The notes under the pieces are model-generated. The model searched no databases and was not told where the DNA came from. It worked only from the letters and a program-made list of their open reading frames with translations. From the IMG/VR virus record IMGVR_UViG_3300030104_005078, positions 1 to 20,259 of that record: a stretch of DNA of 20,259 nucleotides. One strand, 5' to 3'. This stretch comes from a virus. Both the position numbers and the translations under genes were made by a program. This document shows, piece after piece, positions 5,129 to 13,671 of this stretch (position 1 is its first letter; each line of letters begins with the position of its first letter).

Positions 5129-5307
5129 ATGAAAACAAAAAAACGTTATTACCCATCCCCAAAGAGCTTGAGGCTTATACAAAAGCAAAAGATTATCTTC
5201 AATCTTGCTCTTATAGGGAAGTTGCTAGTTGGCTCACTGCCACAACAGGTAGAAAAATATCAGCACAAGGGCTTAGAAAAAAAGTATTAGGAGAAAAAAG
5301 TGAATGA
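5062..5307 (+). CDS. Orphan serine-recombinase-domain-like DNA-binding protein
   Basis: The 81-residue frame contains IPFGYKLDENKKTLLPIPKE (about 16-35), then LEAYTKAKDYLQSCSYREVASWL and GRKISAQGLRKKV (63-75). This is the layout of the 'Recombinase' domain of large serine recombinases ('P.GY..d..g..l.pd..ea..v..if......S...Ia..LN..gi.t..G..w'), a DNA-binding module, here without any catalytic resolvase domain. The ATG at 5062 lies inside the upstream gene and lacks a good ribosome-binding site, so the true start may differ or the two frames may be joined. Placed between TerS and TerL, it may help recognise the packaging site. TerL starts 8 bases before its stop. Confidence 0.55.
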   Translation: MEKSTTTQDTRKTSTIPFGYKLDENKKTLLPIPKELEAYTKAKDYLQSCSYREVASWLTATTGRKISAQGLRKKVLGEKSE

Positions 5308-6958
5308 AGTACCTCCTCCAAAGCCTAAAAGACAATATAACTACAGTATTGCAACAAAGGCACGTATGGCAGCTCAAAAAAAGCTTCGACAAGCTAAAAG
5401 AACTGCTGAAAATAAGAAAAAACAAGTAAAAGCACAAAGAGATAAGATTCGACACATAGAATCTGGTCTAAAAAAGATAGAAGGAACTTTAAATGGTAAA
5501 AATCCTTCTGTTTTAACAGAAAATGACTTAAAAATAGCACCAAAAGCTGTAAAAGAACAAATAAATCAAGAAAATGTTATTTTTAAGCCAAACGAAGGCC
5601 CACAAACAGACTTTTTAGCATCTCCAGAACGTGATGTTCTATATGGAGGAGCAGCAGGCGGTGGAAAATCATATGCTCTACTAGCTGATTTACTTAGATA
5701 TGCTCATTTACCCGACCATAGGGCTTTGTTAATTAGAAGAACACTCGATGAATTAACAGAGTTGATTGACAAAAGCAAGCAATTATATCCAAAAGCATTT
5801 CCGGGAGCTGTATTTAAGGAATCTAAATCCATGTGGATATTTCCTAGTGGAGCAACCGCTTGGTTTTCTTACCTAGATAGAGATAAAGATGTTACTAGAT
5901 ACCAAGGACAAGCTTTTAACTGGATAGGTATAGATGAAATAACACATTATCCTACACCTTTTGTGTGGGAATACTTACGTTCTCGTTTAAGAACAACCAA
6001 CCAAGAAATAAAACCTTATATGAGGTGTACAGCCAATCCCGGTGGTCTCGGTGGATGGTGGGTTAAAAAAATGTATATTGACCCTGCACCACCACATGAA
6101 ACATTTGCAGCTAGGGATATTGATTCTGGCGAAATATATAAATGGCCAGAGCGTCATGAAAAAGCAGGACAACCTTTATTTCAACGAAAGTTTATTCCTG
6201 CACGATTAACTGATAATCCTTACTTAATGCAAGATGGTCAGTATGAAGCAATGCTTCGTTCTTTACCAGAAGTAGAAAGAAAAAGATTATTAGAAGGAGA
6301 TTGGGAAGTTGCAGAAGGAGCAGCTTTTCCAGAATTTTCTAGAAGTCTACATGTTATCGAACCATTTGAAATTCCTATAGGATGGCAACGAATGCGTTCT
6401 GGTGACTATGGTTATGCTTCACCTTCCTGTATTTTATGGGGATGTATAGATTTTGATGGTAATATTTATATTTACCGTGAATTATACGGCTCTGGATATA
6501 CAGGCGATGTACTAGCTAGACTAATATTAGAAATGGAAAGAAATGACCCAACAATGATGATGTCTATACTAGATACAAGTTGTTGGAATAAAGTTGGATT
6601 AGGCCCAAGTATAGCAGAAACAATGATACGAAATGGAGTACGTTGGATTCCTGCAGATAGAGATAGAGTTTCCGGTAAAGTAGAAGTTCATCGAAGATTA
6701 GCTTTAAATGAACGAACAGTTGAACCTAGATTAAAAGTTTTTAGTACGTGTACTAATCTTATTCGTACATTAGCGAGTATACCTACATCAAAAACAAATC
6801 CAGAAGATGTAGATACAAAAGCTGATGACCATGCTTATGATGCATTACGTTATATGATTATGACTAGACAATCAAATCAACCAACACTTAATACAGCATT
6901 AAGAAGAATTAAAGATAGAGTACAATATGAACCAAGTGATGCAACTTTTGGATATTAA
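5300..6958 (+). CDS. terL: Terminase large subunit (TerL), packaging ATPase and nuclease
   Basis: The 552-residue protein powers DNA packaging into the prohead and cuts the concatemer. The ATPase domain has Walker A GGAAGGGKS (about 116-124), Walker B WIGIDEITHY (208-217, with Asp212 and Glu213) and the coupling motif CTANPGG (243-249). The nuclease domain has conserved acidic residues in RSGDYGYASPS (Asp369), SILDTSCW (Asp425) and DDHAYDALRYM (Asp510 and Asp514). The first 90 residues are Lys/Gln-rich helix, a basic extension ahead of the core. The GTG start has AGGAG seven bases upstream and overlaps the preceding gene by 8 bases. All catalytic motifs are intact. Confidence 0.95.
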   Translation: MNEVPPPKPKRQYNYSIATKARMAAQKKLRQAKRTAENKKKQVKAQRDKIRHIESGLKKIEGTLNGKNPSVLTENDLKIAPKAVKEQINQENVIFKPNEGPQTDFLASPERDVLYGGAAGGGKSYALLADLLRYAHLPDHRALLIRRTLDELTELIDKSKQLYPKAFPGAVFKESKSMWIFPSGATAWFSYLDRDKDVTRYQGQAFNWIGIDEITHYPTPFVWEYLRSRLRTTNQEIKPYMRCTANPGGLGGWWVKKMYIDPAPPHETFAARDIDSGEIYKWPERHEKAGQPLFQRKFIPARLTDNPYLMQDGQYEAMLRSLPEVERKRLLEGDWEVAEGAAFPEFSRSLHVIEPFEIPIGWQRMRSGDYGYASPSCILWGCIDFDGNIYIYRELYGSGYTGDVLARLILEMERNDPTMMMSILDTSCWNKVGLGPSIAETMIRNGVRWIPADRDRVSGKVEVHRRLALNERTVEPRLKVFSTCTNLIRTLASIPTSKTNPEDVDTKADDHAYDALRYMIMTRQSNQPTLNTALRRIKDRVQYEPSDATFGY

Positions 6959-6960
6959 AA

Positions 6961-7929
6961 ATGACAGACGAAGAATTTAGAATATTACAGTTTAAAACAA
7001 GTAAACTTATTACTAATACATTTAATAAATCAACTTTAAAAAGAACTATAACAAGTAAGGCAGCAAAAGCTCATCTTAATATTTTTAATAAGCAAATAGA
7101 AAAATTATTAGCAACTCCTAATTTAACAAAAAGTCAATATCTTGATTTACATAATCAAATTGAATCACAGAAATCACAATATAGAAATAAAGTTATTAAA
7201 AAGGACAAAATAACAACACAAGAAAAAGATAAAATATTTAGAAAAAATATAAAAAAACAATTAATTAAAAAACAAGAAGTAGCTCCTATATCAAGAGCTT
7301 TAAGAAAAATACCTATAACATCTACAAATGTAACAAATAATTTAATAAATAGTTTAGGTGGGTTTGTAGAAGGAAAAAATAAAGTATCTACTGGAACAGC
7401 AGTAACACCTTATGATGCAATAAAAGTACAAAGTAATAAAGTAAATTTTAATCTAAAAGGATTTTCTTTATTTGAAAATGCTGCTTATAATTCTAAAATT
7501 CACGGAATATCAAATACTATTCAAGAATTAGATGAAGGTGTAAAAAATAAAAAAATTAGTCTATCTGAAGCAAATAAAATAAAAAGTACACTTCAAGATG
7601 ATACAGTAAATCATAAATTACATCAATTAGGTACAAGTGACCAAGTAAAACAATTTAATAGACCAGAGTATCAAAAATCTTTTAAAATTTTTTTAAAAGG
7701 AGCTTTTAATAAGTATATGAAAGTTATTCCTGTTGTTGGCCCTATATTTCAAATGCTAGATATGAAAAAAGAATATGAGCAAATACAAAGTGGTGACCAT
7801 CCAATGTTTCCTAGTCCTGAAAAAGTCAGTGCACAGGTATATAAAAGAGGCGGTAAAGTAAAGCCTAAACCTTACGCTATGGGAGGTAAAGTCTATAGTA
7901 ATTCAGTACGTAAACCTAAATTTAAATAG
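6961..7929 (+). CDS. 322-residue hypothetical protein with C-terminal GGK motifs
   Basis: It starts two bases after the TerL stop. Residues 1-115 are Lys/Asn/Gln-rich and helical, likely coiled coil; the middle is polar. A short hydrophobic segment KVIPVVGPIFQML (about 254-266) could touch a membrane or pack against another protein. The end carries KRGGKV (295-300) and AMGGKV (306-311), followed by a basic tail. Between terminase and portal, and with the same GG-K motif as other proteins in the module, it is probably a virion or assembly protein. I do not recognise a family. Codon use is even more AT-rich than that of the terminase and capsid genes, suggesting relaxed or recently acquired sequence. 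Confidence 0.6.
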   Translation: MTDEEFRILQFKTSKLITNTFNKSTLKRTITSKAAKAHLNIFNKQIEKLLATPNLTKSQYLDLHNQIESQKSQYRNKVIKKDKITTQEKDKIFRKNIKKQLIKKQEVAPISRALRKIPITSTNVTNNLINSLGGFVEGKNKVSTGTAVTPYDAIKVQSNKVNFNLKGFSLFENAAYNSKIHGISNTIQELDEGVKNKKISLSEANKIKSTLQDDTVNHKLHQLGTSDQVKQFNRPEYQKSFKIFLKGAFNKYMKVIPVVGPIFQMLDMKKEYEQIQSGDHPMFPSPEKVSAQVYKRGGKVKPKPYAMGGKVYSNSVRKPKFK

Positions 7930-7940
7930 AGGAGAAAAAA

Positions 7941-8159
7941 ATGCCAGATAATAAATATAATTATGGTAAAGATTACATAATGAAAGCAGATAAAGAAAGT
8001 GCATTCAGAAAAGATGCTCCGTTGACTAGAATGAAACCGGATTTCAAAGAAGAAATTCCAGAAGGAAATGAAAATCCAATTATTCAAGCTACGCCAACAG
8101 CTAAATCTGCACCATTAAGTAAATCAGTTTTAAACGCAGATAAAGAAAAAGCAGTATAA
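7941..8159 (+). CDS. 72-residue hypothetical protein upstream of portal
   Basis: AGAGGAG stands seven bases before the ATG. The protein is polar and largely disordered in appearance (DNKYNYGKDYIMKADKESAF at the start, a Pro/Ala/Ser-rich middle, KSVLNADKEKAV at the end). No cysteine, membrane segment or domain is seen. It sits 12 bases before the portal gene in the same direction. It may be a small head-assembly factor; its function cannot be read from sequence. Confidence 0.6.
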   Translation: MPDNKYNYGKDYIMKADKESAFRKDAPLTRMKPDFKEEIPEGNENPIIQATPTAKSAPLSKSVLNADKEKAV

Positions 8160-8171
8160 CAAGGAATAATT

Positions 8172-10265
8172 ATGGCTAATAATAAGCAAGGTACAGACCA
8201 AGCTTCAACTATGCCATCAGAAGAATTACCCGGAATTATTGGGTATGTAACTTCTAAGTATACTGAATCAAAAGCTTCTCGTCAAACACATGAAGCTAGA
8301 TGGTTACGTGCTTATAAGAATTACAGAGGTGTTTACGATAGCACCACTCAATTTAGGGATAGTGAAAAAAGTAAAGTCTTTGTTAAAATAACAAAAACAA
8401 AAACACTGGCCGCCTATGGGCAGATTGTTGACGTTTTATTTGCTAATAAAAAATTTCCGATAACAGTTGAACCAACACCTGTACCAGAAGGTATAGCAGA
8501 GCATATGCATCAAGCAGTGCCGGGAGAAGACCAATTACAATCACCATTTGGATATAATGGTGATGGTAGAGAATTACCACCGGGTGCTACTGAAGCATCT
8601 GAGCCTATGGATAAATTAGGTGGTTTAAAAGGTAAATATGAAGGTGCTACGCTTTTAGAAGGAGCAGGAAGATTACCAAATCAACCACAAATATCTCCGG
8701 CAAAAGAAACTGCATTAAAAATGGAAAAGGTTATACATGACCAATTATTAGATAATAATGCAGTAAATACTTTACGACATTCTATATTTGAATCTGTTTT
8801 ATTAGGTACGGGAATTTTAAAAGGCCCATTAAATTATAATAAAACTGTTCATAAATGGACAGAAGATAAAACATATGTTCCTTATGATAAGTTAATACCT
8901 AAAATAGAAGCAGTATCTTGTTGGGATTTTTTTCCTGACCCTGCAGCTACAAGTCTAGGTGATTGTGATTATGTAATACAAAGACATAAGTTTACACGTT
9001 CACAAATGCGTGATTTAAAAAATATGCCATTCTTTAATGAAGAAGCAATTGAATCATGTTTAGATATGGGTGGAAATTATTCAACTGAGTATTATGAAGA
9101 TATTATTCAAACATATGATAAACAGAATTATGGTGAAGGAACAACTTCTGATAGATATGAAGTTTTAGAATTTTGGGGAACTTTAGATAAAAGTTTATTA
9201 GAACAAGTTGGTGCTGATATACCAGAATCATTAAGTCATTTAGATGAACTACAAGTTAATGTTTGGGTAGGTAATGCTCATGTTTTACGTGTAGCTATAA
9301 ATCCATTTACACCACAACGTATACCTTACTGTGCTTTACCCTATGAAATAAATCCTTATCAACTATTTGGTGTAGGTGTTCCAGAAAACATGGAAGATGC
9401 ACAATTACTTATGAATGGTCATGTTCGTATGGCAATAGACAATTTAGCATTAGCAGGTAATTTAGTTTTTGATGTTGATGAAGCATCATTAGTTCCGGGA
9501 CAAAATATGGATATATTCCCCGGAAAAATCTTTAGACGACAATCTGGTGTCACTGGAACCGCAATTAATGGCTTAAAATTTCCAAATACTGCACCAGAAA
9601 ATCTACAGATGTATTTACAAGCTAGACAACTAGCAGATGAAGAAACAGGAATACCATCAGTTATGCATGGTCAAACAGGAGTTTCAGGAACAGGAAGAAC
9701 ATCATCAGGTCTTTCTATGTTATTAAGTGGAGCAAATTTATCTATAAAAACAGTAATGAAAAATATAGATGATTACTTGTTAAAACCACTTGGTGAAGCT
9801 ATGTTTCAATGGAATATGCAATTTAACACAGAAAATCCAGAAATAATTGGTGATTTAGAAATTAAACCTAGAGGAGTGGCTAGTGTAATGCAAAAAGAAG
9901 TTAGGTCACAACGACTAACAGCATTATTACAAACTGTTGCTAACCCTATGTTAGCACCATTCATTAAGATACCTAATCTAATAAGAGAATTAGCTATCGC
10001 ACAGGATATAGACCCTGAAACATTAGTGAATGATATGAACGATGCAGCAATATTTGCTGAAATGTTAAAAGGATTAAATGCAGCACAACAGCAAGAAACT
10101 ATTGGAGAAGCTCAAGTCCCTAGTCAACAGCAACCAATGGGAGGCTCTCAAGGAGCACCTACAAATGGAGCAGGACAAGACCCATCAGGCGTTGGTAATG
10201 GCACAATCGGAACAGGAAATGTTCCGCAATCAGGGGAAAGCAATTTTACTGGGTCAACTCCTTAG
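8172..10265 (+). CDS. Portal protein (P22-like, podovirus type)
   Basis: The 697-residue protein forms the dodecameric ring at one capsid vertex through which DNA is packaged and ejected. Diagnostic stretches are SCWDFFPDPAATSLGDCDYV (about 249-268, the 'd.f.DP.A...' motif of podovirus portals), ALPYEINPYQLFGVGVPENM (388-407), and EETGIPSVMHGQTGVSGTGR (490-509) followed by a stem-like helix TVMKNIDDYLLKPLGEAMFQ. The C-terminal 60 residues are Gln/Gly/Asn-rich and low in complexity, as in the barrel or tail region of related portals. A loop at about 100-180 is Gly/Pro-rich and looks like an insertion. The start has AAGGA eight bases upstream. The last 101 bases overlap a possible second frame. 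Confidence 0.85.
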   Translation: MANNKQGTDQASTMPSEELPGIIGYVTSKYTESKASRQTHEARWLRAYKNYRGVYDSTTQFRDSEKSKVFVKITKTKTLAAYGQIVDVLFANKKFPITVEPTPVPEGIAEHMHQAVPGEDQLQSPFGYNGDGRELPPGATEASEPMDKLGGLKGKYEGATLLEGAGRLPNQPQISPAKETALKMEKVIHDQLLDNNAVNTLRHSIFESVLLGTGILKGPLNYNKTVHKWTEDKTYVPYDKLIPKIEAVSCWDFFPDPAATSLGDCDYVIQRHKFTRSQMRDLKNMPFFNEEAIESCLDMGGNYSTEYYEDIIQTYDKQNYGEGTTSDRYEVLEFWGTLDKSLLEQVGADIPESLSHLDELQVNVWVGNAHVLRVAINPFTPQRIPYCALPYEINPYQLFGVGVPENMEDAQLLMNGHVRMAIDNLALAGNLVFDVDEASLVPGQNMDIFPGKIFRRQSGVTGTAINGLKFPNTAPENLQMYLQARQLADEETGIPSVMHGQTGVSGTGRTSSGLSMLLSGANLSIKTVMKNIDDYLLKPLGEAMFQWNMQFNTENPEIIGDLEIKPRGVASVMQKEVRSQRLTALLQTVANPMLAPFIKIPNLIRELAIAQDIDPETLVNDMNDAAIFAEMLKGLNAAQQQETIGEAQVPSQQQPMGGSQGAPTNGAGQDPSGVGNGTIGTGNVPQSGESNFTGSTP

Positions 10266-10311
10266 ATTAAGAGATGATGTTAATGCAATAGAAAAAGAAA
10301 CAAGGGAGTAA
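10165..10311 (+). CDS. Possible 48-residue ORF overlapping the portal 3' end
   Basis: The +1 frame relative to the portal stays open to 10311, 46 bases past the portal stop and one base before the next ATG. The part beyond the portal stop (LRLRDDVNAIEKETRE) is ordered, helical and charged, unlike chance sequence. ATG 10165 has AGGAG about ten bases upstream; ATG 10219 would give a 30-residue product, and ATG 10078 a 77-residue one. AAGGGAG near its end serves the next gene. It may be a small overlapping gene or a frameshifted portal extension. Confidence 0.4.
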   Translation: MEQDKTHQALVMAQSEQEMFRNQGKAILLGQLLRLRDDVNAIEKETRE

Positions 10312-10312
10312 A

Positions 10313-12643
10313 ATGGCATTACCAAACGAAGAACAAACTTTTTTAAACCAACCAATATATAATATTGACAGTAAAACTGGTGATATTGAATTAGAGTTAG
10401 GTGACAAAGATGAAAATGAAGATAAAGAACCTATAAGAGCACCTGCTTTTACGCCGGTAACAGGTTCCAGTGTATACGATGCTAGTGCAGTTGATACTCA
10501 GTTACAAAATCTTATGAGGTATGATGCAACTACAGGAGAACCTTATATTGATAATTTCAATATGGCTGCTGATATATATAGAGGCATAACAACGGATATA
10601 CAAAATCGTAGAGGAAGCTATTCAGCTAATAATACAACAACGCATTTTTCTAATGTAAATGAACAGAATAACAATCCTTTCTATAAAGATTTAGGTGATA
10701 AAACTATTAGTGGAATAACAACAGCCGCTGATATTTATGGTAAACCATTTGGTGGTGGCCCACTTGGAGCATTTGCTTCTGGAATGGTTGGAACTATTTT
10801 AGGAGGTGGATTTCCTATGGCTACTGCAATATCATTGGTTGGGTATGGTCTTCAACAAGAAAAAGATAAAAATAATTTTATAAAAAAATTAAAAGGAGGA
10901 ATGAATAACCTTTTAAATTTAGATTCAGATTATAAAAGTCAAGTACCTAGTGAAGCCGGCTCTATGGCGTTTCCATACGCAGGTAAATCAGATATGACTA
11001 CTAAACAATATATGAATCATATATTATTTAATAGTAATAATCCCGGTTATCATTTAAAAAAATATGCTCAGTATGGTGACACACCAAAAACTGCTTTAGC
11101 AAATTTTATGAATGAAGGTGTTGATAACGGTGTATTTAAACAAGAGGATATACTTAAAATGGGTTCTTCTCGACATGAATTACAGCCGGGGAGTGATGCC
11201 TACATGAAAGCTTGGTCAGCAGAACAAGCTCTAATAGATAAAGGATACGAAGTTAAAGGTAGAGTTGCTATAGCACCAGATGGAACACAATATTTAGATG
11301 GAAAAGTTTGGACAAGAAGTGATTTAAGTGGAACAATTGATAAATCTAAAGATGAATCTAGTAATGAACCAATAGTAAATGTAACTCCGAAACCAAAACC
11401 AAAACCAGACCCAAAACCGGATACTGGCCCAATAGGTAATCCTATGGGAGGACAACGAGATAGTGGTAGTGGAAGTGGTAGTGGGTCTAAACCGGGAGGA
11501 CATCCGGGAAGAGAGACAAAATCTTCAAGTCCTCCAAGTGGCCCTAATTTAACTAATAGACAAGAAGGTGGCCCAATAGGTAATCCTATGGGTGAACAGC
11601 AACCTCAAATGCCTATGCAGGATGCAGGAAATCTTGAAATGGTTAATGAACCTAATAAAGATATGAGTGGTGTTGCTGATGATGTACCTAGAGAATTAAA
11701 TGAAGGTGATTTTGTAATTAATGCACCGGCTGTAGAAATGGCAGGAAGAGGTGATATAGAAAGAATGGTTACAAAAGCAATTACTGAATTACAACGTAAA
11801 GGTATAAAACTTGATTTTGGTCAATCAGCAGAAGATGTTGATTCTATTGTTAAAGCTTTAGTTAGTAATAAAGAAATGATTATTCCTAAAGTAATAGCAG
11901 AACAAATAGGTTATGACCGATTAGAAAAAATAAATAATCGAGGAAAAGAAAGAGTTAATGAAATAGAAGAAGAACAACAAGCTAAACAGCAGCAAATACA
12001 AGGTAATCCACAGGCTCAAGGTATGATGGGTGTACAAATGGGTGGACAAATTGCTTTAGATGAAAATAAAAATCAACCTATAGCTGTACCTAGAGAAAGT
12101 TTTGCAGGACAAAGTTCAGTAGGAAGAAAATTACTTTCTCCTTTATCACCAGAATCACAAAACGATGAAAAAGAATTACAAGAAAAATCACAAAGCTTTG
12201 AAGGATTTTTAAAACCTATTAAATTATCAGAAGGTGATATAGTAACAAGAGCAGATAGAAATAATAATCCACTTAATATTGTTGCTAATGATAATACTAC
12301 CTCATTTTTTGGTGTTGTAGGTGTAGATAGTCTAGGAGACCAACCAGAAACTTATTTAACATTTGATAATGATGATAATGGTTTAAGAGCAGGTGCTTAT
12401 ATTTTAAGAAAACAATATAATAATATGACTGCTGATGAAATAATAAATAAATTTACAAGAACTGATAAATCATCATATTCACAAGCAATAAAAAATAAAT
12501 TTGGTAATAATAAAATAAATACTTTAGATGATAAATCATTATTAGAATTATTAAGAATAATGACTAATCAAGAAGGAACACAAAAAACATTTAGTGATGA
12601 ACAAATACTAAATGCAATTAAAGAATCAAAAATAGAAAAATAA
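10313..12643 (+). CDS. Ejection-type virion protein with C-terminal muralytic-like domain
   Basis: 776 residues. A Gly-rich hydrophobic segment (about 145-180, FGGGPLGAFASGMVGTILGG onward) could insert in a membrane. A Pro/Lys and Gly/Ser linker (about 355-440) carries GPIGNPMG twice (372-379 and 420-427). DDVPRELNEGDFVINAPAVE (456-475) is a motif common in marine phage virion proteins. A Gln-rich coil spans about 545-570. The final 130 residues from RADRNNNPLNI (646) include GLRAGAYILRKQYN and ADEIINKFTRTD, resembling P5-like virion muramidase/transglycosylase domains ('RNNNPGNI...F..f..G.rA....l..Y.....i..ii...'); I cannot place its catalytic residue. Placed after the portal, it likely enters the cell with DNA and opens peptidoglycan. 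AAGGGAG precedes the ATG. Confidence 0.65.
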   Translation: MALPNEEQTFLNQPIYNIDSKTGDIELELGDKDENEDKEPIRAPAFTPVTGSSVYDASAVDTQLQNLMRYDATTGEPYIDNFNMAADIYRGITTDIQNRRGSYSANNTTTHFSNVNEQNNNPFYKDLGDKTISGITTAADIYGKPFGGGPLGAFASGMVGTILGGGFPMATAISLVGYGLQQEKDKNNFIKKLKGGMNNLLNLDSDYKSQVPSEAGSMAFPYAGKSDMTTKQYMNHILFNSNNPGYHLKKYAQYGDTPKTALANFMNEGVDNGVFKQEDILKMGSSRHELQPGSDAYMKAWSAEQALIDKGYEVKGRVAIAPDGTQYLDGKVWTRSDLSGTIDKSKDESSNEPIVNVTPKPKPKPDPKPDTGPIGNPMGGQRDSGSGSGSGSKPGGHPGRETKSSSPPSGPNLTNRQEGGPIGNPMGEQQPQMPMQDAGNLEMVNEPNKDMSGVADDVPRELNEGDFVINAPAVEMAGRGDIERMVTKAITELQRKGIKLDFGQSAEDVDSIVKALVSNKEMIIPKVIAEQIGYDRLEKINNRGKERVNEIEEEQQAKQQQIQGNPQAQGMMGVQMGGQIALDENKNQPIAVPRESFAGQSSVGRKLLSPLSPESQNDEKELQEKSQSFEGFLKPIKLSEGDIVTRADRNNNPLNIVANDNTTSFFGVVGVDSLGDQPETYLTFDNDDNGLRAGAYILRKQYNNMTADEIINKFTRTDKSSYSQAIKNKFGNNKINTLDDKSLLELLRIMTNQEGTQKTFSDEQILNAIKESKIEK

Positions 12644-12648
12644 AAGTT

Positions 12649-12749
12649 TCCTAACGTAAGACTTAGGATTAGTGTAAGGCTACTTATACATTCGGTATAA
12701 CCCCTACTACACTTAACAACCAAAAACGGCTACTCACATTTATATGTGA
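12649..12749 (+). other. Run of three or four hairpins before the scaffold gene
   Basis: The 122-base gap between the ejection and scaffold genes holds TCCTAA/TTAGGA (12649-12654 and 12663-12668), AGTGTA/TACACT (12671-12676 and 12708-12713) enclosing TTATAC/GTATAA with a five-base loop, and TCACAT/ATGTGA (12734-12739 and 12744-12749). All are perfect six-base stems. No T-run follows, so this is not a standard terminator, and no TTGACA/TATAAT promoter is seen. It may be an mRNA processing or stabilising element ahead of the highly expressed scaffold and capsid genes. Confidence 0.5.
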
Positions 12750-12765
12750 CCCCGAAGGAGGAAAT

Positions 12766-13647
12766 ATGGCTAAAGCGAAAGCTAAAGAAGCTGAAATAGA
12801 AAGTAAAGAAAACGTGGTTGAAGAAGATGCGGCTACTCCCTACAAAAATCCTTATCAAAAAGATTTAGATAAAGAAGTAGAAGACCCCCGTCAAACTGCA
12901 GAGGACACTCAAGAAGCTACTCCTCAAAATGCAGGTTTTATAAATAAAACTGAAACACAACCAAACCATGATTATAAAAAAAGATATGATGACCTTAAAG
13001 CTCATTATGATAGAAAGCAAAACGAAAGTAAGCAGAAAACTGAAGAGTTAGAAGCTAAACTTAGAATTGCTGAAAAAAATCAAGCAATGGCAAATTATTC
13101 ACCACCAAAAACTGATGATGAATTAAAAAAATTTAAGGAAAAATATCCAGACGTATATGACGTGGTAGAGACAATATCTCAAAAGCAAGCTGTAAGACAA
13201 GTTGAAACTTTACAAGATGAGGTAAAAACTCTTCGTAAACGTGAAGAAGATTTAGTTGTACAAAGTGCTTATAGAGAATTGTTGACAGCTCATCCAGATT
13301 TTAATGAGTTAAAAGATATACCAGAATTTTTAGAATGGTTAGATGGACAACCTCCATCAATATCAGATGGTGTAACTAAAAACAATAAAGATTCTAAATG
13401 GGCAATTCGAGTTCTTGACTTATACAAAGCGGACAAGGGTTTAAGCAAAAGCAAACCAAAATCAAATATTAGTGCAGCAAGAAGTGTGACAAAGACTGCG
13501 GCCAAGTCTGTAAATGTTTCTGGCAACTCTGATAAGAGAATTTGGAAGGCATCTGAGATTCAAAAAATGAATCCAAATGTCTATGAAAAGTTCGAGAAGG
13601 AGATTGATATCGCCTTTAAAGAAGGGCGTGTTGATACTCGAGCTTAA
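12766..13647 (+). CDS. Capsid scaffolding protein
   Basis: The 293-residue protein is highly charged and helical. It has an acidic/polar N-terminus (residues 1-60), a long coiled coil from DYKKRYDDLKAHYDRKQNES to about residue 115 (KTEELEAKLRIAEKNQ), a second helix EVKTLRKREEDLVVQSAYRE, and a basic C-terminal region (about 225-290) ending in FEKEIDIAFKEGRVDTRA. This arrangement directly before the major capsid gene is the standard scaffold layout, where a basic C-terminal helix contacts the coat protein. It directs prohead assembly and leaves or is degraded on maturation. GAAGGAGG lies four bases before the ATG. No protease motif is visible. Confidence 0.8.
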   Translation: MAKAKAKEAEIESKENVVEEDAATPYKNPYQKDLDKEVEDPRQTAEDTQEATPQNAGFINKTETQPNHDYKKRYDDLKAHYDRKQNESKQKTEELEAKLRIAEKNQAMANYSPPKTDDELKKFKEKYPDVYDVVETISQKQAVRQVETLQDEVKTLRKREEDLVVQSAYRELLTAHPDFNELKDIPEFLEWLDGQPPSISDGVTKNNKDSKWAIRVLDLYKADKGLSKSKPKSNISAARSVTKTAAKSVNVSGNSDKRIWKASEIQKMNPNVYEKFEKEIDIAFKEGRVDTRA

Positions 13648-13671
13648 ACTTAACCTTATAGGAGAATAATT

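Noticed and set aside
5767-5790. TTGACA inside terL (also near 13280 and 13937) as further promoters
   Set aside because: No TATAAT follows at 15-18 bases; these lie in coding sequence.
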